Shown piece after piece: positions 52,004-60,516 of a stretch of DNA of 64,000 bases (positions within the stretch are counted from its first letter, which is position 1; each line of letters starts with the position of its first letter). A program made the position numbers and the translations under genes. Under the pieces are notes generated by a model, which was not told the DNA's origin, did not search any database, and saw only the letters and a program-made list of their open reading frames with translations. Source of the stretch: Mesorhizobium xinjiangense (GTDB lineage: Bacteria; Pseudomonadota; Alphaproteobacteria; Rhizobiales; Rhizobiaceae); the NCBI RefSeq assembly GCF_009749525.1, contig NZ_WOAC01000013.1, forward strand, positions 186,001 through 250,000, read 5' to 3'.

Positions 52004-53623
52004 TTGAGTGTGAGACCAAAGGTTCGAGAGGACCATCCATTCCTGCTGTCGACGGCTCCGGTGAGCCGGGCTCAATCGCGCGCGGCCTCGGGTGTCCTGG
52101 GGCTGTTGGGGGCCGCGATGCTGGTCACGGTGCCGTTCGCGCAGGTTCCGATCGACAATTCGCAGGTGCTGGTCCCGGCCTATGCAATTGCCGTCTTCAT
52201 TGTCGATCTGATCACCGCGGCCCTGCTGCTCGCGATGTACTCGGTGCAACGCTCGCGTGCCGTGCTGGCCCTGGCGATCGGGTATCTCTTCTCGGGCGCG
52301 ATGGTGCTGCCCTGGGCGCTCACATTTCCCGGAGTGGCGCAGTCCCTCGGCCTGCCCGAGGCCGGGCTGCAGACCACCGCCGCGATTGCCACCCTGCGAC
52401 GGCTCGGCTTCCCGCTCTTAGTGCTGGCCTACGCGCTGATGAAGGAGACGGACCCCGATCCGCAACATGCGCTGGAATCGGAGCGGCGCGTGATCGCTGG
52501 AACCGTGGCCGCCGTCATTGCCATCGTCGGCGGCCTGACATGGCTGGTCCTGACCAGCGAAGACGCGTTGCCAAGGTTCATGCAGGACGAAAATCGCGTC
52601 ACGGCGCATTGGCGGTATGTGCCGGTGTCCGCAATGGCACTTTGCGGGGCCGGCCTTTTCGCTCTCTGGGTCCGGCGGCGCTGCGTCCTCGACATCTGGT
52701 TGATGGTCGTCCTCTGCACACTTCTGATCGAGATCATCCTGCTCGCCTATCTCAGCTCCGGCCGCCTCAGCATCGGCTGGTGGGCAGGGCGGCTCTTCGG
52801 GGTCGTCTCCGCCAGCATCGTCCTCGTGGTCTTGCTGGCGGAGACGATGACGCTCTACGCACGGCTTGCCCGCTCGATCTTGGCGGAGCGCCGCGCGCGC
52901 GAGACCCGCCTCACGGCGCTGGGGGCCTTGTCGGCGACCATCGCCCATGAGATCAACCAGCCCCTGGCCAGCATGGTGACGAATGCCAATGCCGGCTTGC
53001 GTTGGCTCGGACGGCCGGATCCGGACCTCGCCGAGGTCCGCGCGGCACTGGAACGGATCGTCGATGACGGCCATCGCAGCGCCAGCGTCATCGAGGGCAT
53101 CCGGGCCATGTTCAAGAAGGGGACGCAGGAACGGGTATGCGTGAACGTGAACGACCTCGTGACCGACATCATCCGCCGCGACCTGAGCGAGGCGAAACTC
53201 GGTCGAATAACCATGCAAACCGATCTCGATCCGCATTTGCCTGCGGTGACGGGGAATCCCGTCCAGCTTCAGCAGGTCATCTCGAACCTGGTCGCAAATG
53301 CCATCGACGCGCTTAGTAACGTCACCGACCGCGAGCGCCTGCTCCGTGTCAGATCCTCGCAGTCGGACGCCGACCATGTCCTGGTGTCCGTGGAGGATTC
53401 CGGCACCGGGCTCGATCCGGCGTTGAGGGAGCGGATCTTCGAGCCGTTCCAGACCACAAAAACCGACGGCATGGGCATGGGCCTCATGTTTTGCCGGTCG
53501 GTCATCGAAGCTCATGGCGGCAGGATTTGGGTGATGGACAACGCGCCGAATGGCGCCATCTTCCGGTTCACGCTGCCAAGTGCCGAGGAGCTCATGTCCC
53601 TCACCGGGGAGGCGACACCGTGA
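52004..53623 (+). CDS. Membrane sensor histidine kinase (FixL-like)
   Basis: A 539-residue kinase. The first 280 residues have seven or eight hydrophobic segments and form a membrane-embedded sensor of MASE-like type; no PAS domain is evident. The H-box is TIAHEINQPLASM with His315, followed by the N-box NLVANAIDAL and the ATPase glycines DSGTGLDP and GMGMGLMFCRS. The start is TTG at 52004 (GGAG upstream); GTG at 52010 is an alternative. The stop overlaps the response-regulator start, so the two form a two-component pair. The signal is unknown. Confidence 0.9.
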   Translation: MSVRPKVREDHPFLLSTAPVSRAQSRAASGVLGLLGAAMLVTVPFAQVPIDNSQVLVPAYAIAVFIVDLITAALLLAMYSVQRSRAVLALAIGYLFSGAMVLPWALTFPGVAQSLGLPEAGLQTTAAIATLRRLGFPLLVLAYALMKETDPDPQHALESERRVIAGTVAAVIAIVGGLTWLVLTSEDALPRFMQDENRVTAHWRYVPVSAMALCGAGLFALWVRRRCVLDIWLMVVLCTLLIEIILLAYLSSGRLSIGWWAGRLFGVVSASIVLVVLLAETMTLYARLARSILAERRARETRLTALGALSATIAHEINQPLASMVTNANAGLRWLGRPDPDLAEVRAALERIVDDGHRSASVIEGIRAMFKKGTQERVCVNVNDLVTDIIRRDLSEAKLGRITMQTDLDPHLPAVTGNPVQLQQVISNLVANAIDALSNVTDRERLLRVRSSQSDADHVLVSVEDSGTGLDPALRERIFEPFQTTKTDGMGMGLMFCRSVIEAHGGRIWVMDNAPNGAIFRFTLPSAEELMSLTGEATP

Positions 53624-54246
53624 GCACGGACCGACCCCTTGTCATCATCGTGGACGACGACCCCTCCATGCGCATGTCGATCGAGAGCCTGCTTCGCTCC
53701 GTCGGTCACGCCGTGCAGTCCTTCGCGTCGACCCAGGAGTTCATGCAGGGCGCACAGCTCGACGCGCCCGGCTGCCTGGTCCTCGACATCCGCCTGCCGG
53801 GACGCAGCGGGCTGGAGTTCCAGCGGGAACTGGCCAGCCGGGAAGTGGAGCTTCCCATCGTCTTCATCACCGGTCATGGCGACGTGCCGATGTCGGTGGC
53901 CGCCATGAAGGCCGGGGCGATCGAGTTCCTCACCAAGCCGTTCCGCGACCAGGACCTGCTCGACGCGGTTCACAGGGGCCTCGAACTGGACAGCCAGCGC
54001 CGGTCGGAGGCCGCAATGCTGGCGGAGCTGTCGCAGCGCCGCGAAACGCTCACCCCGCGCGAGCGCGAGGTCATGGCGCTTGTCGTCGCGGGCCGGTTGA
54101 ACAAGCAGATCGCCGCCGAGCTCGACCTCAGCGAGGCCACGGTCAAGGTCCATCGCGCGCAGGTCATGCGGAAGATGGAGGCGAAATCGCTCCCCGACCT
54201 GGTGCGCTTCGCCGACAGTCTGGCACTCGATACCACAAGGTCGTAG
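53620..54246 (+). CDS. FixJ/NarL-type response regulator
   Basis: A 208-residue regulator starting at GTG 53620, inside the kinase stop (GTGA). The receiver has the acidic pair VDDDP, the phosphoacceptor Asp56 (LDIRLPGRSG), the TGHGD switch and KPF lysine. After a short linker, residues about 145-200 form a LuxR/FixJ helix-turn-helix (LTPREREVMALVVAGRLNKQ, IAAELDLSEATVKVHRAQVM). It is the partner of the upstream kinase and probably activates the downstream genes. Confidence 0.93.
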   Translation: MSTDRPLVIIVDDDPSMRMSIESLLRSVGHAVQSFASTQEFMQGAQLDAPGCLVLDIRLPGRSGLEFQRELASREVELPIVFITGHGDVPMSVAAMKAGAIEFLTKPFRDQDLLDAVHRGLELDSQRRSEAAMLAELSQRRETLTPREREVMALVVAGRLNKQIAAELDLSEATVKVHRAQVMRKMEAKSLPDLVRFADSLALDTTRS

Positions 54247-54342
54247 CGGGCCTAACCCAAGGCACAATTGTTCCCACCCACCGCGTCGGTGCATCTGTCC
54301 GGGCATGAGCGATTGCCTCGTTCAGCGGTGCGGCGCACGGCC

Positions 54343-54768
54343 ATGGCGGCTCCGCCGGTCACGCCAACGGCAGGGATGGTGATGCCGGACGACCCATTGA
54401 TCTCCATCGTCGACGATCACGAGAGCGCGCGCGAGGCGGCAGCCGGGCTCGTCAGGTCGTTCGGGTTCGCGGCCGCGACGTTCGGGACGGCGGCCGGGTT
54501 CCTGGCCTCCGGCGACCTGGCGCGGACCGCCTGCCTGGTCGCGGACGTGCGGATGCCGGGCATGAGCGGGCCCGAGCTTCACGCCCTGCTGGTGGCCACG
54601 GGGACGCCGATCCCGACGGTTCTCGTCACCGGCTATGCCGACCACGCGGTGCGGGACCGCGCATTGAAGGCCGGGGTCCGCTGCTATCTCACGAAGCCGC
54701 TCGACCCCGAGGACCTGCTCGCCTGCATTCGCTCATGTATCGCCGGTGGGGCCGGGAGGTCCGGTTGA
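54343..54768 (+). CDS. Single-domain FixJ-like receiver protein
   Basis: A receiver domain without an output domain: LISIVDDHESAREAAAGL, phosphoacceptor in LVADVRMPGMSG, VTGYADHAV and YLTKPLDPEDLL. The frame is open back to 54268, but the domain begins near 54382; ATGs at 54343, 54376 and 54382 are possible starts. Such proteins usually act as phosphate sinks or diffusible modulators of a two-component system. It follows the FixJ-like gene and probably competes for phosphate from the same kinase. Confidence 0.85.
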   Translation: MAAPPVTPTAGMVMPDDPLISIVDDHESAREAAAGLVRSFGFAAATFGTAAGFLASGDLARTACLVADVRMPGMSGPELHALLVATGTPIPTVLVTGYADHAVRDRALKAGVRCYLTKPLDPEDLLACIRSCIAGGAGRSG

Positions 54769-55052
54769 TGACGAAGGACGCAACTCCCCCGCGACGCGCC
54801 GGGAGATCCGCCATGCTGCGCAGCCCCGCCTCCGGCGTTCCGTTCACCCGCCGCGAGATCCTCATCTCGACGCTTGCCGCAGGCCTGGCCCAGCCGACGG
54901 GTCCGGACAGGCCGCGGGATCGACGACAGACACAGCCACGGAAGGAGACTCACCATGGGTTATGCCTCTTTTGCCCAATGGTACAGCGAAGGTCACCTGG
55001 CGAGCTATGTGCGCACGATGAAGTCCGCAGGTGGTATCCTTCATCTGCTTGA
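54768..55052 (+). pseudogene. Tat-signal N-terminus of a lost exported protein
   Basis: The frame starts on the stop of the receiver gene (TGATG). It encodes a charged N-terminus and then FTRREILISTLAAGLAQPTG, a twin-arginine signal (RR, hydrophobic stretch). After about residue 50 the frame enters the leader and start of the AraC gene and is meaningless. I infer that the exported protein, once part of the two-component operon, was deleted and replaced by the AraC gene. Confidence 0.55.
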
Positions 55053-55857
55053 AGCCGCTCAGCCGGCCGGGGACATGTCCGCCCCCGCCGTCCCGGATAT
55101 CGTCCTCAATCAGGATTTGCTTGGTGGCACCCGCGTCAGCGGCGATTTGGGAGGGGGGCGTTTCGATGTGAGGAGCAGACAGGGAGACCTCTTTCTCGCC
55201 GCTCCAAGCTTCGCAAATACGGTTATTGTCGACACCGCTTATGAGATTCGCAGCTTGTCGTTTCCGTTGGCGCAGTGGCAGTCCGTTCTGGATGAAGCCG
55301 CCGACGGGCGCTTCCCCGTGGACTATCAGAAACTATGTGCAGGGGCGTTCGCCTCGCCCACTATCCGATCGGCCATCCGGAACTTGTGGGCTCTGTGCGA
55401 TGAGGAGGGCGCGCCGTCGCGCCTGCTGGCGCAGGCCGCGGGCTGCGAGATACTGGCCGAACTCTGCCGGTTGGGCGGGGCACCGTTCGGGCAGGTCAAG
55501 GGCGGCCTCGCCCATTGGGCGGAGAGGCGTTGCCTGGACCTCCTGCGGTCGCGGCTGTCAGAAGACATCAGCCTCGACGAGCTGGCAGCCGAAGCGCAGC
55601 TTTCGCCTTTTCATTTTGCGCGCATGTTCAAGCAGAGCGTCGGTGTGCCGCCACGCGTCTACTTGACGCGACTGAGAATGGAGAAAGCCTGCGAACTTCT
55701 CGAACACACGGATCTGCCGATCACGGAGATCGCGCTGGAGGTCGGGTATGCGTCAAACCAGGTCCTCGCCCGTGTTTTCGTCAAGCACATGCGCGTGAGC
55801 CCGTCCGATTATCGCAGGGCCGTTCGCGATCCGGTGCGCTCCTACATGCTGCGGTGA
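54955..55857 (+). CDS. AraC family transcriptional regulator (copy 2)
   Basis: A 300-residue paralogue of the regulator at 31264-32205; the two share most of their length, including SFAQWYS.GHLA and the whole C-terminal AraC domain (LDELAAEAQLSPFHFARMFK, ITEIALEVGYASNQVLARVF). AAGGAG at 54942 precedes the ATG at 54955. It ends RDPVRSYMLR, shorter than copy 1. No pirin follows it; the next DNA is a transposon relic. It seems to be an orphan copy that moved here. Confidence 0.9.
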   Translation: MGYASFAQWYSEGHLASYVRTMKSAGGILHLLEAAQPAGDMSAPAVPDIVLNQDLLGGTRVSGDLGGGRFDVRSRQGDLFLAAPSFANTVIVDTAYEIRSLSFPLAQWQSVLDEAADGRFPVDYQKLCAGAFASPTIRSAIRNLWALCDEEGAPSRLLAQAAGCEILAELCRLGGAPFGQVKGGLAHWAERRCLDLLRSRLSEDISLDELAAEAQLSPFHFARMFKQSVGVPPRVYLTRLRMEKACELLEHTDLPITEIALEVGYASNQVLARVFVKHMRVSPSDYRRAVRDPVRSYMLR

Positions 55858-55875
55858 TGCTCGCTGTCGCGTAGC

Positions 55876-55959
55876 CCTTAATTGTGAGATGAGAAATTCA
55901 ACGAAATCAACGGCTGTGCTTTGCCCTTAAATGTGAGATTTTGCCTTTAAAGCTGAGAC
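55876..55959 (+). repeat. Three transposase-binding-like direct repeats at a transposon left end
   Basis: CCCTTAATTGTGAGAT (55876-55891), CCCTTAAATGTGAGAT (55924-55939) and CCTTTAAAGCTGAGAC (55944-55959) are variants of one motif. Repeated end motifs are usual for TniA/Mu-type transposons. The first includes TGTGAGATGA (55884-55893), whose inverted copy lies at 56495-56504. Confidence 0.65.
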
Positions 55960-55989
55960 AGGGTTCACAGGCTTGTGCGGCAAACACCG

Positions 55990-56460
55990 ATGGATAATGA
56001 TAGCGAAAGCACCGTTGCCGTTGGTGCTGAAGAGACACGCAGGGCGGCCGTGCTGCGTCCGCTTGTTCAGGCGTTTCTCAAAGGTACTGGCAGGCTGGAA
56101 AGTGGCATCAATGATGCCGTTTGGGAACTCGGTGTAAGCAGGGCGACGGTTTGGCGTTGGATAAAGCGACTGGCTGAAGAGGGTGGGCGCACCAGCGCTC
56201 TGGCTCCGCGAAAACGGGGCTGCCCGACTGGTACGACTTTGATATCCGGCAAGGTTGAAGCCGTCATTGAAGCGCATCTTCGCCGTTTTTTCTTACGCCG
56301 GGAACGTCCGAGCCTGTCGCGCGTCGTGACAGAGATCCGCAGCGCCTGCTAGCAACAGGGCTTGCATCCGCCAACGCGGCGGACGGTTCAGCGTCGTCTG
56401 GATGACCGCATGAGCAATTACTTCGGCGGGAAAGCGGTGGCGACGATACAACGGATTACA
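55990..56460 (+). pseudogene. TniA-like DDE transposase, N-terminal part with internal stop
   Basis: From ATG 55990 the frame has AAVLRPLVQAFLKGTGRLE, a helix-turn-helix (DAVWELGVSRATVWRWIKRL) and the TniA/Tn552-type linker (EAHLRRFFLRRERPSLSRVV). A TAG stop at 56350-56352 interrupts it; past the stop the same frame goes on with QQGLHPPTRRTVQRRLDD, which is family-typical. The DDE catalytic domain never follows. The gene is dead by both nonsense mutation and deletion. Confidence 0.65.
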
Positions 56461-56527
56461 AACGTGCTTGCTCATGCCCCCCGTTCGCACAGCTTCATCT
56501 CACATACGTTAACTTTACGGTGCCCCA

Positions 56528-56734
56528 ATGCCTGCTGTCACCGTCAAGTTAAGCCCCAGAAAGAGGCTTTGTCTGAGCTGGATGGCAAAAGGCAAGCGCA
56601 CGTCCGAAATCGCGCAAATCGTCGGAACCAAGGTCCGGACGGTCGAGTATCACCTGCAAAATGCTCGGCGAAAGCTGGATGCCACCAATGTCACTCACGC
56701 CGTGGCGCTTGCGGTGCGTCAACAGTTGATCTGA
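56528..56734 (+). pseudogene. LuxR-type HTH domain, autoinducer-binding part missing
   Basis: A 68-residue frame consists only of the C-terminal helix-turn-helix of a quorum-sensing LuxR protein (LSPRKRLCLSWMAKGKRTSE, VGTKVRTVEYHLQNARRKLD). Full proteins have about 170 further N-terminal residues; those are absent, and the transposon relic ends 16 bases upstream. It could still bind DNA as an unregulated activator or competitor, but is probably a remnant cut by the transposon. Confidence 0.65.
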
Positions 56735-56890
56735 TCTTGTTCGACCGCGTGAAGGCCGTTCCGCCTCTACCTCGTGTAAGTTGTGGTTGGCGACGGCAAG
56801 AGAGTTGTCCGCGATGGCGCCTACGGCCCCTACCCTACCCGGCCGGCCGTTTGAGGCATGTGCGGGTTCGCGTCTTGATCGGCTGCCGAT

Positions 56891-56924
56891 ATCGGCAAGG
56901 GAGATCGGCAACTAATATCGGCAA
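56891..56924 (+). repeat. ATCGGCAA direct repeats upstream of fic-type gene
   Basis: ATCGGCAA occurs at 56891-56898, 56904-56911 and 56917-56924, with an exact 13-base period, and a fourth copy at 56983-56990 ends three bases before the start codon at 56994. Iterated sites flanking the promoter suggest cooperative binding of a regulator, perhaps the winged-helix Fic protein itself. Confidence 0.7.
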
Positions 56925-56993
56925 TTGTGCTGACTTGTTGTCTCTAATGCCTTACATTGCAATCCATTGAGGCACGATAGAGATCGGCAAAGA

Positions 56994-58223
56994 ATGCTTG
57001 AAACCCCTGCCCGGATCGAGCCGCTGTTTTTTGACGACGCGGTGCCGACCGTTCTGGCCGATCTTGCAATCGAGCTGCAGAAGGCCGCCGATGAACTCGG
57101 CCGAGGCTTGCATCCGGAGTCCGCTGACGAATTGGCCGATCTCGTACGAGTCATGAATTCGTACTATTCGAATTTGATCGAAGGCCACAACACACGACCT
57201 CGGGATATCGAGAGCGCCCTGGCCGGCGCCGAGATAGATCCCGAACGTCGTCCCCTCGCCCTCGAGGCCAAGGCCCATGTCGAAGTTCAGAGGATGATTG
57301 ACGGCTTCGGGTTGCGCGGCGAGCTGCCGAGCCCGACTTCGATCGATTTCATACGGTGGGTTCACCGCGCCTTCTATGACGAGATGCCCGAAGAGTTCCG
57401 GTTCATCGACAAACCTGATGATGCCAAGGCCGAGATCGTACCTGGCGAGTTCCGGATGTCCGCGGAACATGATGTCGCTGTCGGCCGCCATCAGCCACCG
57501 TCCTCTGACAGGGTGGTGGCTTTTATGGAGTATTTCCAGAAGCGGTTTGCCATGGCCGAAAAGCAGGCGAGCCTGCGGATCATCGCGATTGCTTCAGCTC
57601 ATCACCGCCTCAACTACATCCACCCGTTTCCAGACGGTAACGGCCGCGTCAGTCGCCTGATGTCTCACGCCATGGCGCTCAAGGCCGGTATTGGCGGCAA
57701 TGGCCTGTGGTCGATATCTCGTGGCCTCGCTCGTGGCCTGAAAGATCGTGGCGAATACAAGCGCATGATGGATCACGCCGACAGTCCCAGACAAGGCGAT
57801 CGTGATGGACGAGGAAATCTTTCGGGATCGGCACTCAAGGATTTCGTCGAATGGTTTCTTACGGTCGCGCTGGACCAAGTACGGTTCTCGACTGCAATGT
57901 TCGACCTCGGACGGCTCGATGCTCGCTACCGCGCCCTAATAAAAGATGTCGTCGACGACAAACGAGCACCTGATCTGGTGGCGGCCGTATTGCGGCACGG
58001 CAGGTTGCCCCGTGGCGAGGCCAATTTCGTGCTGAAAACATCCGAGCGCACGGCCCGGAACACGCTGTCGGATCTCGTCGAGCGCGGGTTTCTGAAATCC
58101 GACACTCCGAAGGCACCGGTACGCATTGCCTTCCCCCTCGATTTCAGGGAACGGCTGTTTCCGAATCTCTTCACCGACGCCGAAGTTAATGTCCCGGAAC
58201 CGCCTTCACCGTCTTTCAGGTGA
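56994..58223 (+). CDS. Class II Fic protein with winged-helix C-terminus
   Basis: A 409-residue Fic protein. The inhibitory helix motif (S/T)xxxE(G/N) is visible as SNLIEGHNT near residue 57, N-terminal to the Fic core, which defines class II. The Fic motif HPFPDGNGRVSRL near residue 210 is complete. Residues about 330-395 form a winged-helix DNA-binding domain (NFVLKTSERTARNTLSDLVE). Such proteins modify targets (AMPylation) and keep themselves inactive by the inhibitory helix. ATG at 56994 directly follows the fourth ATCGGCAA repeat, so binding there could block translation or transcription. No separate antitoxin is needed. Confidence 0.9.
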   Translation: MLETPARIEPLFFDDAVPTVLADLAIELQKAADELGRGLHPESADELADLVRVMNSYYSNLIEGHNTRPRDIESALAGAEIDPERRPLALEAKAHVEVQRMIDGFGLRGELPSPTSIDFIRWVHRAFYDEMPEEFRFIDKPDDAKAEIVPGEFRMSAEHDVAVGRHQPPSSDRVVAFMEYFQKRFAMAEKQASLRIIAIASAHHRLNYIHPFPDGNGRVSRLMSHAMALKAGIGGNGLWSISRGLARGLKDRGEYKRMMDHADSPRQGDRDGRGNLSGSALKDFVEWFLTVALDQVRFSTAMFDLGRLDARYRALIKDVVDDKRAPDLVAAVLRHGRLPRGEANFVLKTSERTARNTLSDLVERGFLKSDTPKAPVRIAFPLDFRERLFPNLFTDAEVNVPEPPSPSFR

Positions 58224-58369
58224 GTGGAATTTCAGGGGTGACAGCCAGAACGACTCTATCCGGCCCGCTAGGAAAGTAGGAACACTGCCTTCGGTCAGCC
58301 GAATATCGACATGGTCGGCCCTATGCCGCTGTGCTAGCCCTTTGTAGCCGCGGCAATAATTGCCGGTGA

Positions 58370-58645
58370 TTATGGGACCCTGGACTGGACTTTGACCTCG
58401 GCAGTGACGGGTGTGTATCCCCGTCGGATCTTACGCGCGAGCCAGGCCTCGAGCGCTTCGCCGGCTTCAGCGGCCGACGCATAGAGGTCAAGGCGTTGTC
58501 GGCCGAGCGAGCCGATCCGCCCCCATGCGCGCATAAGCGCCGCATCACCGTACAACGACGGTTCTATAGCGAGTACATAAAACCTCGCAACGTTGCGAGC
58601 GCAATCGCGGCGCTCAAGGACAACTTGGAGCTTCGGCTCGACCAT
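58370..58645 (-). CDS. WGR domain protein
   Basis: A 91-residue protein consisting of a WGR domain (FYVLAIEPSLYGDAALMRAW, then GRIGSLGRQRLDLYAS). WGR domains occur in PARPs and in stand-alone bacterial proteins thought to bind nucleic acid; the role here is unknown. The gene stands alone between Fic and autotransporter genes, on the minus strand. Length and tryptophan-glycine-arginine motif (AWGRIG) are typical. Confidence 0.85.
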   Translation of the reverse strand: MVEPKLQVVLERRDCARNVARFYVLAIEPSLYGDAALMRAWGRIGSLGRQRLDLYASAAEAGEALEAWLARKIRRGYTPVTAEVKVQSRVP

Positions 58646-58694
58646 GTCTGATTGTCACCGACTTCCGGTGCCCACGTCCAGCTCGGCATCACCC

Positions 58695-60161
58695 TCACCA
58701 GTTGACGCGCAGGCCGATCTTGCCGCCGACGCTCCAGGTATCGCCGTCGAAGGTGGTGTCGTAATCGACATTGCCGTAGAACGTGGTGGAGGCGTTCAAT
58801 TGCATGCTGGCGCCGATCTCGCCCTCGATCCACGTCTCCTCCAGGTCCTGCCTGAACGGGACGAAACCGGATGCTGAGGAGAACTCCGTCGTCGCCTCGG
58901 CCAGGAACTCCCGCCACAGATTGACACGGCCCCACACGGTGGCGAGCTGCGCCGACGCCACGCCATTGCCCTGCTCCTCCGGGCTGACGGCCCAGATCCG
59001 CGCCACGCGCGCGCCGACCCGGCCAGCGAGCGAATCGACGTCCTCGAAGCGGACTGTCGCCGCTCCGTCGTTGAGGTCATCGAAGCTGATGTTCTGGTAC
59101 ACGAGTTGCGCCTGCGGCTCGACCGTCCAGCCATCGCCGAGGTCGAACGGATAGCCGCCCTCCAGTGAGGCGGCCAGCCCGACGCCGTCGGTTTCGCCGT
59201 CCCGCAGGCCGCGGTGGCTCGATGTCGTCATGTCGTAGAAGGTCGCCTGGGCCACCGCATCCAGATACCAACCGGTGGCGCCGAAATGCGTCCAGTAGCC
59301 GCCGACGCTGACGGCGTCGAAGGAGTCGTCGCCGCCATCGAACTCGACGTCGAGCAGGTTGTGGGTAACGTCCATCTCGCCATGACCGGCGGCGAAATAC
59401 ATCCCGGCATGGTCGCGAGAGCCGTCCCGATGCTCGGTGGCATAAAAATCCATGCCGGCTTGCAGCCCGCCGAAGGCGTAGTCGAACTCCGGTCCGCCGC
59501 CGTAGATGCCGAGCGGATCGCCGTCGGTGTGGCCGTACTGGCCGAACACGCGGCCCCAGATGCCGTTGAAGGTAGAGTCCTGCCAGAGGTCGGTACGGCC
59601 CCTCAGTTGCTCCTCTTCGCCGACCCGCTCGTGCAGGGTACCGATGAGATGGCGGCCGTAGATCACCGCCATCGGCTGGATCGCCATGTCGAGAGACACC
59701 TCCTGCCGGTAATTCGGGGTCGGCGGCGGTGGCGGCGGTGGCGGGCCAGGTGGCGACGGTGGTCCCGGAGGAGGAGGTGGCGGGCCAGGCGGCGGCGGTG
59801 GTGATGGAGGTAGCTGCGAGCGCAGGAACCAGTCGTCGGGCCCGGAGGCGTCGAGGCTGCCGCGCTGGAGCGTGTACTCGTAGGGACCCGCCACCGCCGG
59901 CGCGGCAAGCGAGAAGGCGCCGGGCGCCGTGGTCTGGCCGGTGACGTCGTCCACCACGAGGATGCCGTTGCCGGTCGTCAGTTCGCCAAGACCGCCGGCA
60001 TTTGCGATGATCCGCGACGCGCTGGCGGGCTGATAGCGCCGGAGCGCCGCTCGTTCGCCGGAATTGATGCTCCAATGCTCAGAGCGGTGCTCAAGATATC
60101 TCTCAATGTCCGCTTTGCTTAAATCCTGGGGATTATGACCGTTGCCGACGTGCCAATCCAT
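58695..60161 (-). pseudogene. Autotransporter, C-terminal barrel with linker but no signal peptide or passenger
   Basis: The 488-residue frame contains, from about residue 45, the end of an autochaperone region (GELTTGNGILVVDDVTGQTT, LAAPAVAGPYEYTLQRGSLD), a polyproline linker (residues about 117-148) and a 12-strand type V beta-barrel from residue about 190 ending in WSVGGKIGLRVNW with the required terminal aromatic residue. The first 45 residues are unrelated, and there is no signal peptide, so the protein cannot reach the outer membrane. The passenger, normally hundreds of residues upstream, is lost. It is almost certainly a 5'-truncated pseudogene. Confidence 0.75.
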
Positions 60162-60486
60162 CAGGTCGCGAAAACAGGCTGAGCGATTGCCATGTGCACT
60201 CTGGGACTCTTAGAGTGGGATGGTTCTGGGCGAATAGGATATTGTTTTTGTTTAGAAAATCCATCTGGCGCACGCCGACGAATTCCCGGTTGGTCAAAAG
60301 ACACTCGATCGACGAGGCGCCGAACAAGGTGAGATATACGGCATCTGGCGAGAACGAAGGCGCGTGAACCCGAGTTCAGAGCCGTGCAGAATCGACTTGT
60401 CATGTTGTAGGATAACCATATTATATTGCTGACTGAGATAGTGCGGCAGCCTCCAACTGCAACCCCGGATCGAGAAAGGGACGAAA
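60162..60486. other. Intergenic stretch with promoter for the oxidase operon
   Basis: These 325 bases hold no supported gene; the frames on the minus strand (60161-60697) are shadows. The region is lower in GC near 60400-60430, where the promoter lies. Confidence 0.5.
60397..60424 (+). promoter_or_regulatory. Candidate promoter of the FAD-oxidase/GntR operon
   Basis: TTGTCA (60397-60402) and TATTAT (60419-60424) are separated by 16 bases. The start of the oxidase lies 60-90 bases downstream. The GntR regulator in the operon is the likely controller. Confidence 0.5.
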
Positions 60487-60516
60487 CTGAGCACTGCGGA
60501 CAAGAACAAGACCGTC

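Larger units (their letters stand above)
55875..56512 (+). mobile_element. Internally deleted transposon relic (TniA-like)
   Basis: An element of about 640 bases bounded by the three direct repeats on the left and by an inverted copy of the end motif (ATCTCACATACGTTAA, 56497-56512) on the right. The interior encodes only the helix-turn-helix part of a TniA-like transposase. The catalytic DDE core is missing, so it could move only with help from a complete relative. Confidence 0.6.

Noticed and set aside
59214-59804. Plus-strand frame with an Arg/Trp-rich end opposite the autotransporter
   Set aside because: The repetitive end is only the antisense of the polyproline linker.
59700-59820. GC-rich repeat of GGCGGCGGT-type units
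   Set aside because: It encodes the Pro-rich linker of the autotransporter on the minus strand and needs no separate explanation as a repeat element.
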